A stretch of DNA of 64,000 nucleotides, from assembly GCA_963930655.1 (NCBI GenBank), contig OZ005602.1, positions 29,153,840-29,217,839 of the forward strand. Direction: 5' to 3'. The first letter of the stretch is position 1. The number at the start of each line of letters is the position of its first letter. A model generated the notes under the pieces. It worked only from the letters and a program-made list of their open reading frames with translations. It ran no database searches and was not told where the DNA came from. This stretch comes from Myrica gale. Lineage: Eukaryota; Streptophyta; Magnoliopsida; Fagales; Myricaceae. The translations under genes and the position numbers were made by a program. This document shows positions 11,769 through 23,612 of this stretch, one piece after another.

Positions 11769-11776
11769 TATATATA
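11769..11776 (+). promoter_or_regulatory. TATA box of small gene, copy 1
   Basis: TATATATACC lies about 200 bases before the ATG at 11974. The same element (GTATATACC, 13729-13737) lies at the matching position in copy 2. A CT-rich 5' leader follows in both copies. Confidence 0.5.
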
Positions 11777-11973
11777 CCAAAATTTTTGGCCTCCTCTTCC
11801 AACTCAACAGAGCTTCCCATTTCATACATCTTTCCAGTTTCTGCTCTCTTTCTTTTCGTCTCGCCTCTCTCTCTCTCTTTTCTTCCTCCTGGAAAAGAAA
11901 GAGAGGAAGTGCATTCGATCAGGAGGGAGTGAGAGATACGAATACAGCCTGATTTCATAGAAGCTGGTTCATT

Positions 11974-12249
11974 ATGTCGAAGTTTGTGGAGCTAATCGAT
12001 ACTGGGGTGAAAATAGCAACAAGATTTCATTCTCATTGCCCACAAACTGGCCGCAAGTTCTACCACCCTCCGGCTAGCTCCGACGACAACAGCCACCATC
12101 ACCCACTCCTCGACCTCTGCAACTACTCACACGACGTCGTCGGTGCCTCCGGTGGCAGCAGTGATATGTCAAGCCAGATGCGGTACTATTGCGGTCCCGC
12201 GGCTGTTCTGGGTGTTGAAACTCCAGAATTCACTATTTACTACGGTTGA
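11974..12249 (+). CDS. Small His/Ser-rich plant protein of unknown function, copy 1
   Basis: A single-exon ORF of 91 residues. The N-terminal half is [20 protein letters not shown], then a [17 protein letters not shown] core, a short His cluster, and a C-terminus of [12 protein letters not shown]. It has no signal peptide, membrane segment or known enzyme motif. I have the impression that similar short proteins with an HCPQT..Y.HPP core occur across angiosperms, but I cannot attach a function. Support for coding comes from strong conservation of the first 47 codons in the tandem copy at 13980 and from the TATA box and CT-rich leader at matching places in both copies. The two Cys-containing and His-containing stretches are insufficient to claim metal binding. 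Confidence 0.65.
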   Translation: MSKFVELIDTGVKIATRFHSHCPQTGRKFYHPPASSDDNSHHHPLLDLCNYSHDVVGASGGSSDMSSQMRYYCGPAAVLGVETPEFTIYYG

Positions 12250-13014
12250 TCTAACAGAAAAGAAACAGTACAAGATGTCATACTGTTTGAAGCAAATGAA
12301 TTAAGAAATTTTTATCCTTTATAGTATACTGGTTTAATGGTGTATTCTGATCTCTCATGGCTTTGACTTATCGCTATTGATAGAACATGCATCGCACGTT
12401 TTTCCACTCTTCCATTGAATCCATTCGTGTTTGTGGGGCTATTAATAGCGATGATCGTGAGTTTTGATGGATTTCATATCAATACGTTTCTATTCTACCA
12501 TATATATATTTCTGCTCTTTTTGATTCCAGCCACAGCAGCTCTATTTATTCTAGGCATATATACATATATATATATATAAGGTAGACTTGGAATAGAAGT
12601 AGATTTGGAATAGAAGTCTACTTCCTCCCCACTCCATGTTTAGGGTTTTCTCTTAGGGTTTCTTTTTGTCTTTTTTTCTTATAAATAGACGCTAATGTTA
12701 TAGGAAAAGTGACACCTAAGCATTGAGCAGAGAGAAAAAAAAGAGTCTGGTGTGGTTATTGTATTAAGTGGGTAGAGTGATTTTCTTAATCGTTCTTAAT
12801 AAAATTGATCTGGGGTGGATGTAAGCCGGATTGGGGCCGAACCACATAAATCCTTGGTGTTTTTTTTCTTTAAATTTTTGTGCCGCTTTCCCCAGCACAT
12901 ATAATATGGGTGGGTGCATAAAGTTCAACTAAAAGGGGTGGTTAGGCACTTTTAATTCATGGAAGGACAATAGTAAGCAATTTTATTCTCAAATGAATCC
13001 ATAATTAGAGAATC
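12250..13014. other. 3' flank and spacer between the tandem copies
   Basis: It contains the 3' flank of copy 1 (homologous to copy 2 up to about 12475), a TA/ATAC microsatellite at about 12562-12582 and a copia-LTR-like fragment. No other gene was seen. Confidence 0.5.
12590..12897 (+). mobile_element. Copia-type LTR fragment
   Basis: The sequence ending GGGGCCGAACCACATAAATC and then a T-rich run reminds me of the 3' part of Ty1/copia LTRs of plants. It is preceded by a typical LTR-like TATAAATAGACG. No clear 5' TG end and no target duplication were found, so it may be a truncated solo LTR. Confidence 0.4.
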
Positions 13015-14470
13015 AAAAGTGAAATATACCTTTGCGTGTGAGTTTGAATTTTCTGATCTTGCAGTTATAATTTAATTTATAATTTTATAGTGTTTTGTGT
13101 TATAATTACATACAACTTTACAATCGATTGAAATAAGTAGTCATTGTATTTTGAGATAAAAATTTAAAGATTTCTCTCAGTTTGAAACTTGAAAATAATC
13201 CATCGAGGTGTGGACCAATTGATTTGAAATACCACATATCAGCCAACAGGCCGCTCATGTTCAATTCTCTGCAACTATGGAAATTAAGAGTCCTTGCACA
13301 TGTTCGGAGATTTTATGTGCGCTCCCAAATCAGTTGCAGTACGCTGATCTACATGACCTGCTACAAGGTTTGTTTTGGAGGGAATACGAGATTGATGTAC
13401 GGTTTCTTTCGTTACGTTAAAAAAAAATTAAGGTGGGTAATAATTATGGGATGCATTAGCATCTAAATACCGGTTTCTTTCGTTACATTTTTTAAGATGG
13501 GTAATAATTATGGGACGTATTAGCATCTAAAGTCAAGAGGCGATCGAGACATAGGAACTCGGAAAAGTTACATATAGGTTTAGAAAAATATATTACCAAT
13601 AGCTTGTTCTTTTATTTACAGAAGTGGATGTGGATGGGTGGGGCGCTGGGGGCAAGAAAACAGACAAGTATAGTTAAAAAATATATGAAAAATACAAGGG
13701 CTCCGACGGAGAGGAACCAGCCTACTGCGTATATACCAAACTTCTTGCCCTCCTCGTCCAACTCAACAGAACTTCCCCTTTCATGCATGGCTCCGACATT
13801 TGGGAAGTCTTCTAATACGTCTTTCCAGTTTCTGCTCTCTTTCTTTTCCTCTCCCCCTCTCTTTCTCTCTCTCTCTCTTTTTCTTCCTCCTGGAAAAGAA
13901 AGAGAGAAAGTACTGCGTTAGATCAGGAGGGAGAGAGAGATAAAAATACAAATACAGCCAGATTTCATAAAGGTTCATCATGTCGAAGTTCGTGGAGCTG
14001 CTGGATTGTGGGGTGAAAATAGCAACAAGATTTCATTCTCATTGCCCACAAACTGGCCGCAAGTTCTACCGCCCTCCGGCTAGCTCCGACGACAACAGCC
14101 ACCACCACGGCACCACCCACTCCTCGACCTCTGCAACTACTCTCCCGACTGTGCTTCCTGTGGCAGCACTAGTGATATGTCAGCCCAGATGCGGTATTGG
14201 GGTTCCGCGGCTCTTCTGGGCGTTGAAACTCCAGAATTCATTATTTATTACGGTTGATCTTACAGAAAAGAACACAAGTTGTCAAATATTTTGTAATAAA
14301 GGAAATGAATTAAGAAATTTAATTTGATCCTTTATTGTATACTTCTTCAATGGTGTTCTGATCTCTCATGCATGGCTTTTGACTTATTGCTATTGATAGA
14401 ACATCACGCGTTCTTCCACTCTTCCATTTCCGTTTGTGGGGGCTATTAGCGAGTGATCAGTTTTTTGTGG
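13015..14470 (+). repeat. Tandem duplication, copy 2
   Basis: Homologous to 10391-12475, but without the two MITE insertions. Inside it, a local duplication of about 70 bp repeats CGGTTTCTTTCGTTAC plus the following ATTATGGGA..TTAGCATCTAAA phrase at about 13399-13470 and 13471-13532. This second unit is absent from copy 1. Confidence 0.75.
13980..14257 (+). pseudogene. Small His/Ser-rich protein, copy 2, frameshifted
   Basis: The paralogue of the gene at 11974. The first 47 codons match with few changes ([20 protein letters not shown] and [17 protein letters not shown]). An 8-base insertion (GGCACCAC) in the CAC-repeat at about 14109 shifts the frame. The original frame continues in the shifted phase to GVETPEFIIYYG and a TGA at 14255-14257, so the tail of the gene is still recognisable. 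As it stands the ORF runs in another frame to 14327 and would give a 115-residue protein with an unrelated tail. It is either a recent pseudogene or a neofunctionalised C-terminus; the former is more likely. Confidence 0.7.
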
Positions 14471-16932
14471 GTTATGATAATTGATTTTGTTTATTGGCGC
14501 ATGCAACAAGGCAAATAAACAAATACAAGTGTTTGGTAGATCCTGAAACTTGTGATACTAAAAGAACCAAGTAGTGCTGGCATCAAGAACCTATTTCGTA
14601 CGGTAATACAATTGTCACAGGAAATTTCGGAGGGTTTATTCTCTTGTATCTGCTGCATCATAAAAATATGTTCCTAAAAGACAATTTTGATTTGAGTTGG
14701 CACCGACAATCAGCTCTTTCATGTGATAATATAAGGATATTCATCAAAAAGAAAAACAAAATGTCATAATATAAGGAAATTTTAAAAAAATTACTATCTA
14801 GATTTTTATGCAATTTTAAAAAATCGTCAAAATTTTATAAAATTGACAAACTATTGTCTAGATTTAGGTTATACTTGCAAAATCACGTTCTTTGTCATAT
14901 TTTAGTTCAGATTTATAACGGAATTGACGATGTGGCATGTCACGTGTCAATGAATGTTCATGTGTCATGCCAGGTGTTTTAAAAGTAAATAAAATTTATA
15001 ATATATTTTTTATTTGATTTATGACTTTTGTTAATTTTATTTATTGTTATAGTTATAATTTTATTAAGATTTAAGACATGGGGTATGTCACATGATCATA
15101 TATTGACACGTGATCATCAACTCCGTTAGAAATCTAGACGAAAATGTAATGGGACGAGTGCTTTTGTAAGCATGGTCTAAACTCATGCTGTGATTTGTAA
15201 AATTTAAATTTCCCATAATATAATTGGAATGAGAGGTTTTACTGTATCGTGTATGAAAATGTGACTGTTGATTGTTAACAAGGTACGTAAACACTCTAAG
15301 GAATAGGGAAACTATATATGCCTCGCTCACATTCACCTAATCGAGCAGAACTTGACTTATAAACAAGAATGGATATGTTCTATATCATAGAAAGGTAATC
15401 GGTACCAAAGAGAGAGAGAACTAAAGACCGAGTCATGCTGGAAGGGACAACTTCTTTCACGCAATTATACAAGTGACATAGGTGCATGTTTTTGGAGGTT
15501 TTACTCTCTTACGTCTTGTAAATTAATATATATATAACCTACAAATGGGAAGCCATTGCTTTTGGACCCACAAAAACCAGGCCGAATTCGATGCTCCTTT
15601 GTCTTATTCCAACAGCATATATATATATATATATATATTCCAATAATATTTCGGTCTTGGACTTCTTTTTGTTCATTTCTTTCGATCACCTGAGTAATTG
15701 AAGTTGATTTTGATTGTGCAACTGAAGAAATTTCCAATGAAATTTTACACAACAAGACTCTTACATAAAGTGATGTAAATTCATTGACCTTTTTCAATTA
15801 GTTTTCTCTTTCAATTTTTTTCCCTTTAGGTAAATTGACTTCTGCACGCAACATTTTTATAATTTATTTTAATTATCAAAAAATATTCAATTGACAATGA
15901 ACGCGGTTTTATGGTGTAAAAAGGCTGGAGACTAACTCGTCCTGATCGGTCTTATAAAAGTCCATATTTTGTTGCCGAGTCAGAACGGGTTGGCTGTAGC
16001 AGGTAATAATTTAAAGCTAGTCAAATATTCCAATGTCATGTTGCGGCACCAGTTCAACCTAGTATTATTCCCCAGTCGCTTATAAGTCACATCTACGCCA
16101 CATATTAGGCAGTTAATAAGAGTGGGGGGCTGGAATTTTCTTGCGTCCCCAGGAAAAGAGAACGTCCACCACCTCAGTGTCCGGCTGGGAAAGATTTAAG
16201 AATATTCTAGTGTCTGGTAGATGGTCTGAGATCTGTACCTTTACTTCCACGTGAAGTGGGGGTTTCAAGTATGAAAGGAATATAACTCCTTTTGGGAATA
16301 TCTGACAATTTCACACTGTTCTCAGGTACCTGAACGAATTGTAAACAAAAATCCTATACCACAGCTATAAGAAAATTATCAGATACTTTTTCGTTTTATC
16401 CAAAAAAAAAAAAACAATTTTAGCCCCATGTGCGCTAGCATAGTTTACAGGCATGACCTCCAAGTACTCGAGTCACATTGCTACTAAGGTGAGTTCCAGA
16501 TTAACCGGACACGGGAGCATGGTGCCGAAAGCGTGTGCAAAGGGTAGCCTGGGTGGCTGTCTTTTCTTTAACAAAACAATTTTCAGACAAGAAAGAACAA
16601 TAATATTGCTCTTGAAACTGTGAGTTTTAAACCCTTGAAAAATACTCAAAAAAAAAAACTACGGGAGGGGAGATTTTCGTTCATTACGTAAAAGAGGACA
16701 CGTTGTCATGGTGGAGCAGAGGGTTAACACATTGTCAAGCCAAAAGGAAGTGTGCGAATGAAACCTCAAACCTTAGGAATTCAAATATGGAGAAACAACT
16801 TTCAACCTGCAACTTAGAACTCTAAATCAAATTTCACAAACGAAAAGTAAACTAGCATTGTCAAACCCAGTTCTAACACTTCAAACAGTCGGAACCCTGG
16901 GGGAGATTCCAGGACTATTGCACTATTACATA
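14471..16932. other. Gene-free region
   Basis: No family was recognised on either strand. It contains a foldback-like repeat at about 14850-15200, a TA microsatellite at 15616-15640 and A-rich runs. The last few hundred bases probably include the 3' UTR of SMT1. Confidence 0.5.
14850..15200. repeat. Imperfect inverted-repeat (foldback) element
   Basis: The left arm around 14905-14975 (AGATTTATAACGGAATTGA and GTCACGTGTCAATGAATGTT) pairs in inverted orientation with 15062-15140 (TGACACGTGATCATCAACTC and CGTTAGAAATCTAGACGAAA). AT-rich sequence separates the arms. No coding capacity; target duplications were not identified. Confidence 0.5.
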
Positions 16933-19900
16933 TTACTGATTGTCTGAAAGCGGCTTCCGGACCAAGAAGAAGTACATCGGTGTGAAAATCTCTTTCCTGA
17001 AAGACACAGCAATATGATTTATGTGAGTAACTACTGGGTTAATTGGACTAGGAAAATGTTAATGTATATATTAACTCAATGACTTGTAGTCAGAAACCGT
17101 CATTCAACTCCTATGAGAACATAATTTTTCAAATGCTCTCTTTTTTCATTTGTTCATCTCTTTTCACTAATCATTATGAGCACAGGGTGCAATTTAAGGG
17201 TTAGAACTAGAACAAAACACCCACTGCACGAATTACTGGATTAGCAACCCTGTTGAAGATACTACTTGAGCATAATTCAATCACATACTGTGCGCAATGA
17301 AAATAAGTATGACAGAGGAAACACTTACTTTCCACCTTCAACCAGCCCTTCTGCAGCCTGCTCTAGAAAATTTTGAACCCGTTGACTTCCCTTCGGCGCT
17401 ACTCCCACAAATTCCAGGGCCTTGACCTGCAAAAATGGAAATATCAGCTCTAATCAACTGCCTTTTCAGAGTCACATAAGGGCAGATCCTTGAAAACCTC
17501 ATTATCGGAAAACCATTCCACACCCAAAAGCTTGGTCTTTCCAAACTGACTCGGAGAAAAGGAAGGAGAGAGAGAGAAGGCCAAGGCAACATTTGAATCA
17601 AAGAACTCTTACCATGTTTTTCGTGATGAGACGCCCAACAGCAGTTAGACGGAAGCTACTCAGGGAGAAGTGACTTTTATCCAAAGGCAAGAACCAAGGA
17701 ACAGGTGAGTCTACAGCAAGCTCTTTCTCCCATATGACCTTTGGGAAGAATAAATAAATAGGTTGTCACTTGTGGAATCACACGGCAAATTTTGAAAGAT
17801 TGAAGAAAATGACAATAACTTGAAGTTACCTCAAAACCTGCTTGTTTCAAAGCTTCAAGGCATTTTCCTGTCAACCTTATGTCAGGAAGGCCATCACCAA
17901 TCTCGATTTCTGCCTGTCATTGAATTTGTTTTTTTATATTGGCACAATGTAAGTTTCCAGATCTGCCAGCCCCGAATGAATGAATACAAACAGCAGGTTG
18001 TCATGCTAAAGGATATCCTACCTTTATTTTCTGATGTTCTCGGTTATTGGGGTCGAAAGAATCAGTCATACACCATTCATATGCAGCAAAATATTGTCCA
18101 GGCTTTAGTACTCTGTATATTTCTTTGTAGCATCCATACTATATAGATCAAAACAAAAGGTTAAACCAATATGAACCAACGATAAAAGGAACAACAACAA
18201 AGATGATAGAAAGTGGAGGTTGATGTGCATCCTAACCAAGGTTATAATTAGTAGAATGAGGAATACATACCGCATCTGGTGCATGGCAAGTAGCTTCAAT
18301 CGCATATACTGCATCAAAAGTATTGTCAGGAAATGGCATTTTCATGAAGTCAGCCTGCATCATCAAGAGTCAATAAGAATCGTGGATCTATAAGCACAAT
18401 TTAACATCAAAAGTTTGTTTCCAAGTATCATTACTAATTAGTTGAAATTATATGTAGAAGAGTGAAATAAACTGGCAAAAAGCATTAAAAAGTAAGATGA
18501 GTTCCCAACTTAAACATGGACTTGGTCTGCAATATAACCAACCTTGACAAAGTCACAGGCTTTGTCCACTCCAGCAACACGGTTCAGTTCCTGTGGAACA
18601 ACAGAGATTTGCAAAGTGTCATAGCTAATTTGAGATTTTGGCCCTTTGTTGGCCATAAATCCAAAGAACCAACTGCAAAACAACCTTATAACCTCCATAT
18701 GACTTCATTGTCTTCATGGCAAAATAATCACTTCAATAAACCATCCAGTTCCAGTAAAATATAAATCGAAACATAGTGTGATAATTTGCCACCAAGACAA
18801 GATACTACAAAGCCAAAAGCATAAAGCTGAAAAGGTCACAACAACCAGGAACTCCTAACAACTGAACCAAATAATCAAAACAAGAATGATAACAACTGTC
18901 CAAGATGCATTGGATCCTTATACTATCGAGTGAGAAAGAGAATGTACCTTTCCCCTTGCTATCTGATATTCATTGTTGTTCAATCCGGTAACCAACGTTG
19001 AGCTTTAACAAAACACCATTAGCCACAGAGATAGTCAGTACTTCCTTGAGAGAAACTTCGATAGATCTAGAAGTTTCAAAACCTTCTTAATTAACTTAAT
19101 ACCAGCACAAGAAGTTAAAAACAATACAAAAAGGATGTCAGTCTAAAAGTAATAGTAGCAGTGCTTCTTCAAAAGTAAAACATGAACATTTGAGAAAGCA
19201 ATGTAAATATTCAATCCTAGAATAAATTCAAACCTGGAACTGCTTCATTCCGTTGGTACCATCCAATTGAATTCAATTCAATTGTTATTTAATTTCAATG
19301 AGTGAATTTTCAGTGACTGTTAGGAACCTACCAAATATTCATCTAGAACCACAAAGCATTTAGCCAATACAATGTAAAGAACAAGCAAGTTGAAAGCCTT
19401 CCATGACATTGTTGTTTAATAAATGCTAGAAAACTAAAAGAGAGAGAAGGGGGGATGGGGTTCACCTGAATCTAGAAATCTCTCTTAGCGGTCCACCTAT
19501 TCCACATCCCACGTCCAACACCTATTTATGTCAACCAAAAACTGTCACATATTTGAATGATAAATCTCTGAATTAGCATTTTTTCCATGTTTGACTGAAG
19601 GAACAAACCTTCTGTCCAGGCTTCAGTCCTAGTTGTAAAGCAAGGAAGTGCTCATGTCGTTTGATGCTCTCTCGAAGAGACTCCCCTTTCCATCTATAAC
19701 AACAAAAGTGTGTATATGGTTAGATATAATCAACAAACTAGGCTAGAAGAGATTATACTGCATTGCATGGAGGGCTACCTGGCTGCAAAATGGAAAGACT
19801 CCCCCCAGCCAAACTCATAAAAGCTGGTAACAAGATCATAGTATTTATTTACCTGACATCCACGTAAGAGAGATCAACTTTATTCTTGAATCGGTAATTG

Positions 19901-22202
19901 ATTTAGCATCCAAATAGAAAATCATAGGGTTATTCCTTGTTTCTATCAGTAAAGCAACAGACAAGAAGGACAAATATCCATGTTGAAATATAAGCATAAA
20001 AGCGGCAAACCTTGACAAGATACTGAAGACCTCATCAACAAATCTAACTTTATACTCAATAAAGTTGCTAGCTTATACGGTGTTGAATAAATAGTTCAAG
20101 GCTTTCTCGTATAGAACTGAAACCACCTCATAGCATGATTTATAAATCTAAAAACAAACAGATGATTATAGATAAAGTACCATTGTCAGTTAGACTCTGG
20201 CATTGCGTAGAATATGGAGCTAATTTGCAGGTTCAATTTTTGTAGAATGATTTGATTTTCGATTAAAGATTGTAGAAAACAGAACAGCTCTCACCATGTC
20301 GCTGTAGTTAGCTTTTCTCTCTTCCTCATCACCTCCATAACAGACATGATACTTCTCATACCTGAGTCATGAAACCAATAATTTTACCATAAAAACCAAA
20401 TACATCGCCAAAAACTCAAGGATAGAAGAGTCCCCTTATTATGTCACACCAGCATATAAAAGAAGCTTTTTAGGAAACACCTAAGATTTATACTATAATA
20501 ACAATGGTGTTCGTATATCTAATCTATTAGTCCTACAAAATTGAAGGAAAATTCTCCCAGACAGTTAATTCTGATGTCAACTCCCAGTAAAAAGCTGGCC
20601 ATGAATATCTTTCTCCATTATTGGTACACAACATTGCTTGTTGATGCAGAATACCAATATTAAAATAACTTCATAATAGATCTCGACTAACAAACTAACA
20701 GCAGTATTGCCCTTCGATTCACATTAGTAAAATATAGCAGAAACTAAGAGCAACTTGGAAATTGTGCAATAATTGTCTGCAATCCTAGACCTACTTCCAA
20801 AACAGCACCAAAAGGTTGGTGGTTTCTCATGTTTGCTTAAGTTATTTATTTGCTATAACCAGGCTGGCAGTGTGACTCATTTGTCCAATGTGGCGTAGAA
20901 ACTTCAGTACCATAGCATATGAATTGTACATTCAACATGCTAAACACTGCATCCGATACTTTCTCTGTTTCTTGTTTTCAGTAACATCTACTGATTTATG
21001 ATGATCGGTACTCTTTACCAACAATTCATATTATGCCAAAACCCACCATGGAATTCCAGTTGCCACCATAATAGTAAGAAGCAAATGAAAATTGTACCTC
21101 ACAACTACTCAAACCTAAGGCAGCTATGAAATTTACCAGTTTTGGTAACCACTACAGGCATAAATTTTCCACGAATTCACGATAACTGGAGCTTTGTCCA
21201 AATAAGCCCAGAAAACAGACAAACAAAAAGGGCGGGCACCACACATCATAACACTCAGTGCTAGCACTAAATTTCAGCTAAATCCTCCTTTTGTCAGCCC
21301 TCCCAGTATCCAATCAAAACTTATTGGGCCAGATCATGGGTTTGGAGGAAGAAGGAAAGTACGGAAGTAACAAAATCCACAGGAAACATATGACCTTGTC
21401 GTGTTCCAGTTAAGTACTTAGGACAACCCTTAGTCAAAGGTTTCGAGGTTGTGCACAGGCCTAATCCAATTCCTTAGCTACCACAAATGTAATTAGGATT
21501 AGGAAGTTGTAGATATAGTACTGTACTAGTTCACCAGCAGAACCAAGAATATGCAATAAACGAAATGCAATGGTCTTAGAGGTCCACCCCTGCGCCTCTC
21601 TGTAACTTTCTCAAACCCAACGTCCCTTTCAACGGAATACTCGGGCCTAACGCAGCGTCTCACTGGAAATTAAACGGAATTCCGCATCTCATAATTAGGA
21701 CAAGTACAATCCCGTTGCTCAATCAGCCAAAAATCACAACCAGCGCTTGCTGGAAGAGGTATATAACTAAAAACACTTCCGCGTTTTTTTCTTCTCTTCA
21801 ATGTAGAGAGAAACAGAGATTAGCTGAAGCATCATTTTCGCGAGAGAAGATCCAAGACTCAATGTAGAGAAAGAAACAGTACCACGAGCTTAAATTTTTT
21901 TAGGTAAAGCGACGTCGCTTTGGGCTAAGGTGACCAAACAAGATGTCAACTCTCACTTGAAGCAGATTCAGATTCAGAAGTCAATGAAGCGACAGAATCA
22001 GACGCTGAAACATCAGTTTTACTGAGAAAAGGACTATGCAAACCCGCAATCGCAGGTCTAGAGAAAGAAACAAAAAATCAAAAGCGTCGTTCAGAACAGA
22101 GAGAGATACGTATATATACTTGTCAACAGCGGAGAGGACTTCGTCCTTGTCGATCTTTCCACCGAGGCCCGACGCGAGATCCATTGCCCCAGGCTTCGAC
22201 AT
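16933..22202 (-). CDS. SMT1: Cycloartenol C24-methyltransferase (sterol methyltransferase 1)
   Basis: SMT1 uses S-adenosylmethionine to methylate cycloartenol at C24 at the ER, the entry step to 24-alkyl phytosterols. Thirteen minus-strand coding exons: 22202-22120, 20361-20295, 19852-19779, 19693-19609, 19521-19466, 19002-18948, 18590-18543, 18354-18271, 18138-18022, 17913-17830, 17738-17613, 17426-17329, 16996-16933. Every phase joins, giving 346 residues, close to the family length. Landmarks are [12 protein letters not shown] (residues 62-73, sterol-binding region), the SAM motif [14 protein letters not shown] (104-117), and [10 protein letters not shown] (175-184). The C-terminus is [14 protein letters not shown]. 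The ATG at 22202 begins [11 protein letters not shown]; the family often starts at the second Met. Intron 1 is 1.76 kb, and reading into it creates a spurious ORF. Confidence 0.95.
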
Positions 22203-23221
22203 CTCTCTCGATCGATTACACAATCTGAAAACAAAAAATCGAAAATCAGTTACCTCGAAATTGTTAAATTTCTCGCAACGAAGAAATAAAGCAGTCACAT
22301 GGAGAACAGTTTTGCGTAAAAATGTTTCGGATCCAATGTGGTTTGGCTGTGGCTTATATCCAAGAGAAGAAGGATCCGAGAGCTACCCAGGAGCAAGGAG
22401 AAAAGGCTTTCTGGAGAGAGAACTCGGAGATTTCAGATTCCCTGAATAGTGAATATACATAAAAAAAAGCAGCTATATACACACACACAGAGAAGTGGAG
22501 AAAAGCCAAGTGCCACGCCGCATGCGGACGACGATTCTCTGTTTATTTTTCTACGTGACTGTAATTTGCTCAAATCTTTAATTACAGATTTTTGGAAAAT
22601 AATTTGAACTTTATAATTTTAATTATTATGTTCCATAGTACAGCTTTTAACCGGTAATTTCTATATTATATAAAAAAGAATTATATGATTTTTAATTTTA
22701 TATTGTTACAAACAGCTATCTCAAAAAACACAAAGAATCCTGTTAGGCGGTTGAGTAGGATAAGATGATATTATCTTCCATTAATTATTTTTAAAAATAT
22801 TTATTGATTTAGATTATTTTTTTGAGGGGCCATTAACATAAAACCGTTAGTACTTTCGTTTTACAAATTGACTAATATAATTTATCAGTTTTTGTTTATC
22901 TTATACATTAAATTACCATTTTTATGCATAAAATGAAAGAAATAATCCTAAAAAAACAAAAACAAAAAGTTTCCGCTTATGAACGTGCAACGTTTGAGTA
23001 CAGCTACGTTCGGTGAGGGTACATGCACTTGAACGAAACTGTCTGTTTTTTTTTAAGATATTTTGCTAAAAGTATTGAAAACAGCGCATAGAAGTGCTTT
23101 CTACGTTCACGGAATCACGACGACCAGCGCATAGAGTCCTTCGGACGTCGTCGGCATATGCACGTGCACTTAGTGGCTAGATCCGATCCGGATCCTGATC
23201 GGATACGTGAGATATATAAGT

Positions 23222-23612
23222 GGGGAAATCGGTATTTTAGTCTTTAAGTTTTTGATAGTTTTTTATTTTAGTTCTTCACTTTTAACTTTTAAATTTTTAG
23301 TCATTGAGTTTTCTTGTTTTGACAAAATGGTCTTTCCGTTAGTCTGTCGTTCATATGTTTAACGACACATGAAACGGTCGATCGGGTATATGTGTTGAAA
23401 GTGAGCGATCGACCGCTTCATGTAATGGTCGACCGGGTCAAAATTGTTGACGTTTCAAAGAGCTTCGTTAAGTATATGGACGGCAGACTGACGAAAAGAC
23501 TATTTCGTCAAACAATAAAAATTCAATGTCTAAAAATTTGAAAGTTGAAGCTAAAAGACTAAAATAAAATAAAAAAGGTTCCAAAACCTAAAGACTAAAA
23601 AGTGAATTTCCC
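23222..23612. mobile_element. MITE-like element, relative of the one at 11121
   Basis: Inverted ends GGGGAAATC..TTTTAGTCTTTAAG and GGGAAATTCACTTTTTAGTC (right end, reverse complement) flank a body with AACGACACATGAAACGGTCG and a matching GACGGCAGACTGACG word. The same words occur at 11121-11477. No convincing target duplication was found here. Confidence 0.6.

Larger units (their letters stand above)
10391..12475 (+). repeat. Tandem duplication, copy 1
   Basis: This segment aligns by eye with 13015-14470: the upstream phrase CTTTGCGTGTGAGTTT, then CATTGTATTTTGAGATAAAAAT, then the promoter, ORF and 3' flank of the small gene. Copy 1 is longer mainly because it carries two extra MITE-like insertions (10522-10753 and about 11121-11477). 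Confidence 0.75.

Noticed and set aside
11620-11960. ORFs of 79-110 residues in the leader of the small gene
   Set aside because: They lie in the CT-rich promoter/leader, are not conserved in copy 2, and overlap each other on both strands.
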